This document shows positions 18,729-21,042 of a stretch of 21,042 bases of DNA, piece after piece. The notes under the pieces are model-generated. The model made no database searches. It was not told the DNA's origin and was given only the letters and a program-made list of their open reading frames with translations. The stretch is from positions 1 to 21,042 of the forward strand of contig JNEM01012860.1 of NCBI GenBank assembly GCA_000697335.1, written 5' to 3'. How positions within the stretch are numbered: position 1 is the stretch's first letter; the number at the start of each line of letters is the position of its first letter. This DNA is from Conidiobolus incongruus B7586. Its lineage: Eukaryota > Entomophthoromycota > Entomophthoromycetes > Entomophthorales > Conidiobolaceae. The position numbers and the translations under genes were made by a program.

Positions 18729-20795
18729 CTCACATATTGTATGCATCAAATTAAACATTTATGATTATCAATTATTAATTCTACGTTTAACATTTAATTC
18801 ATCACACCATTTCATATCTAGAGTGATTTGGTTGAGATCTTCAATTATAGTTGATTTTTATATTGTTGAAATTATAATGATCAACTTTAACTAATAACTT
18901 AGTTTTGTTGTTATTAATTCCAACTAGTATTAAATTCATCTAAACAATTATTGATTATTAGTAATTTCAAAGAATTATCTTGACCAAAATTCAACCAAAA
19001 ATGGAAGACAAATTTAGTCACTTTGAAACCAAATTTAAAATAATGTCAACAATATGAGAGCATATATGAATATTTATTTATCAAAATTCTTTTTTTTGAA
19101 GGTTGGTTAAATTTATTTCATATTACATTTGAAAATCTTTAAATTCCTAATATTGAAATTCATATTTGTTATAATGTTATTATTCAGTTTGTTGGCTTGT
19201 TTTCTTTTTCAAGCATTATTCCAAATTTAATAAAATTTTTGTACTATAATATACCTCAAAAACCAAATAGAAAATAATAATAAGTTAATATATTTTCAAT
19301 AATTCGATGTATTAATGATGATAAAAAAATGAAATTCATTTTCTAATATTTAATAATACTGGCATGAATTATATAATATATATAATATATATTGTATATT
19401 TGATGATAATTTATAATTATTGAACAATGATGTCGATATATTAATACCCAATTCTATTCTTGCTAAAATCATATTTAAAGGCCAAAAATCCTATATTATA
19501 ATTTTTGCATTTATTGGACAGCTTTTAATGCTTTTTTCAATTTTCAGCGCAATTTGAGTAGTTTTTCAAATTAAATTTACAAAGACTATGAATATACAAA
19601 AAAGGTAATTAATCTAATAAGGATGATACTTGCAAATATTTGAACAGTTTAATATTATTAAGTCATAACATCATATATTTATTTTACAAACTTTATAAAA
19701 AAACTAATATTAATAAAACAAATAATTATTAGATCTTGTAGAAAATGAATTTTTTTTTGAATCAACTATTGTAAAATTTTATCATATTTTAAAAATTATA
19801 AAAATCTGAATCTGTATTTAAAATGAAGTATTAATTAATAATGAATAAGTATTTCATTATTTAAACCTTAATTGAAATGATACATTCAGTGATTTAAAAA
19901 ATGTATATTATAATTATTTTTGATTGCTTTATTTGTTAAATGTTTCAATAATTTTGTCAAATCATAATTAAGTATATAGCTATATCTGATTATTTTGAAA
20001 ATATTGAATATCAATTAATATTAATATATCTTATTCAAATTTTACATTTAGTAATTCCTAATTATTTTATTGATTTTTTATTTCTCCATAAAATTGTTGA
20101 ATTGATTGGTAGTTTGGAATTAGATTTACCATTTATAGAAAACTTGAATTAAGCATTAGAAATGCCAAAAAACTGCGATTTTACTTAAAATTTATTAATG
20201 TAAATTCATTATTAACTTATATATAATATCAATTAAAAAATGTAAATATTTTTACATTTGCTATATAATAGTAGGAAGAGAATATTAATAGTTAAAAAAT
20301 CAAGGAATAGGATAAAAAACCATTCCCTAAGCAAATTCATTCTTTTAATTTTATCTTTAATAGGATATTTATATACAAATATTATATCTAAAATCTAGTT
20401 ATAGTTTCATATATATCTAACAAAATAGAGCTATATTTCTTAATAAATAATAAAAGACTATACTGGTATTAATGAATTTAACATATGTTTCCAAATACAT
20501 TATATTAATATTATAAATTAAAACTCAATAAATATATTTTATATTATAATATTTTTATAAAATCAAGGTAATTTTATTGCAATTAATTATTTCTAATTAT
20601 ATATCTTATTAATATAAAAAATTAATTTTTATTATTAATCTTTATATTATAAAATCAAAATATATAATAACTTATTTTTTAATTTATTTAAAAAGTTAGG
20701 GAAATACTAAAATATTAATTATATAATAATAATATGCAAATTAGATATTATATTTTATTTATATATTATAAATTAAAAATAAAATATTGAAAATA
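18729..20795. other. AT-rich spacer, no gene seen
   Basis: The only open segment that stands out is 19417-19557 (46 codons on the plus strand), ending in a strongly hydrophobic stretch (FAFIGQLLMLFSIFSAI) and a stop. It has no start codon or splice context I can defend. The rest is AT-rich DNA, with a TA-rich tract near 19372-19400. Confidence 0.55.
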
Positions 20796-21042
20796 TAACT
20801 AAAGCTTAAAAAATAAAGATAATTATAACTTAATCAAACTTATTAAGATTTTATCAAAAATTTTTCTTTATTCAATCAAAATAATAATTATAATATAGAG
20901 TTTAATTAAAGCTTAAATATAATTATATCTGTATTAATAAATATTTAAATAATTTATATATGTAGATTAATATTAAAAATAATTGATAAAAATATATAAA
21001 CTTTTTTTATCTTGATAGGAAAGTTAATTAATAATAATTTCT
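20796..21042. repeat. second copy of the AT-shifted dispersed repeat, cut by the window edge
   Basis: It carries the same three blocks in the same order as the copy at 9844-10134, over 221 bases here against 270 there. A further AAAGCTTAAA at 20908 suggests a small internal repeat. The element runs off the window on the right, and its left limit may lie before 20796, since the AT-rich sequence there is also similar. Family unresolved; old and much broken. Confidence 0.5.

Overview
The window looks like a nuclear contig of a very AT-rich eukaryote, most likely an early-diverging fungus. An Entomophthorales/Conidiobolus-type genome is my guess from general feel, not a proven assignment. The evidence is short 51-53 nt introns with GTAA donors and TAG/AAG acceptors, a GPI-anchored cysteine-rich secreted protein, a fungal-type (LigE/FuA-like) glutathione transferase, eukaryotic tRNAs with internal promoters, and AATAAA signals behind the genes. 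There is no operon-like packing and no sign of bacterial, plasmid or phage content. Coding DNA has clearly more G+C than the intergenic DNA, and this contrast is the main guide to what is real. Layout: 1-2770 empty AT-rich DNA; 2855-3343 an intronless gene for a small secreted cysteine-free protein of unknown role; 3883-3953 tRNA-Pro(AGG) on the minus strand; 4086-5913 a decayed gene, probably of F-box/leucine-rich-repeat type; 5985-7290 a five-exon OTU-domain deubiquitinase (OTUD3-like, 365 aa); 7481-8123 a second decayed LRR-like stretch; 8778-8919 a hairpin followed by a degenerate tRNA-Lys-like sequence; about 9480-10660 an extremely AT-rich old repeat, with a second diverged copy at the right edge (20796-21042); 11452-12280 a pseudogene copy of a glutathione transferase; 14146-14953 the intact three-exon glutathione transferase (234 aa); 15608-15680 tRNA-Met(CAT); 17270-17730 a third LRR-like relic; 17957-18694 an intronless gene for a GPI-anchored cysteine-rich surface protein; the remainder is AT-rich non-coding DNA. 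The live genes do not form one pathway: ubiquitin removal, glutathione-dependent chemistry, one secreted and one surface protein, and two tRNAs. The most informative themes are gene turnover (a tandem GST pair with one dead member, and several dead LRR-like fragments around living genes) and two unfamiliar secreted or surface proteins. I did not find a convincing new multi-gene system. All gene structures were worked out by hand translation, and no database was searched.
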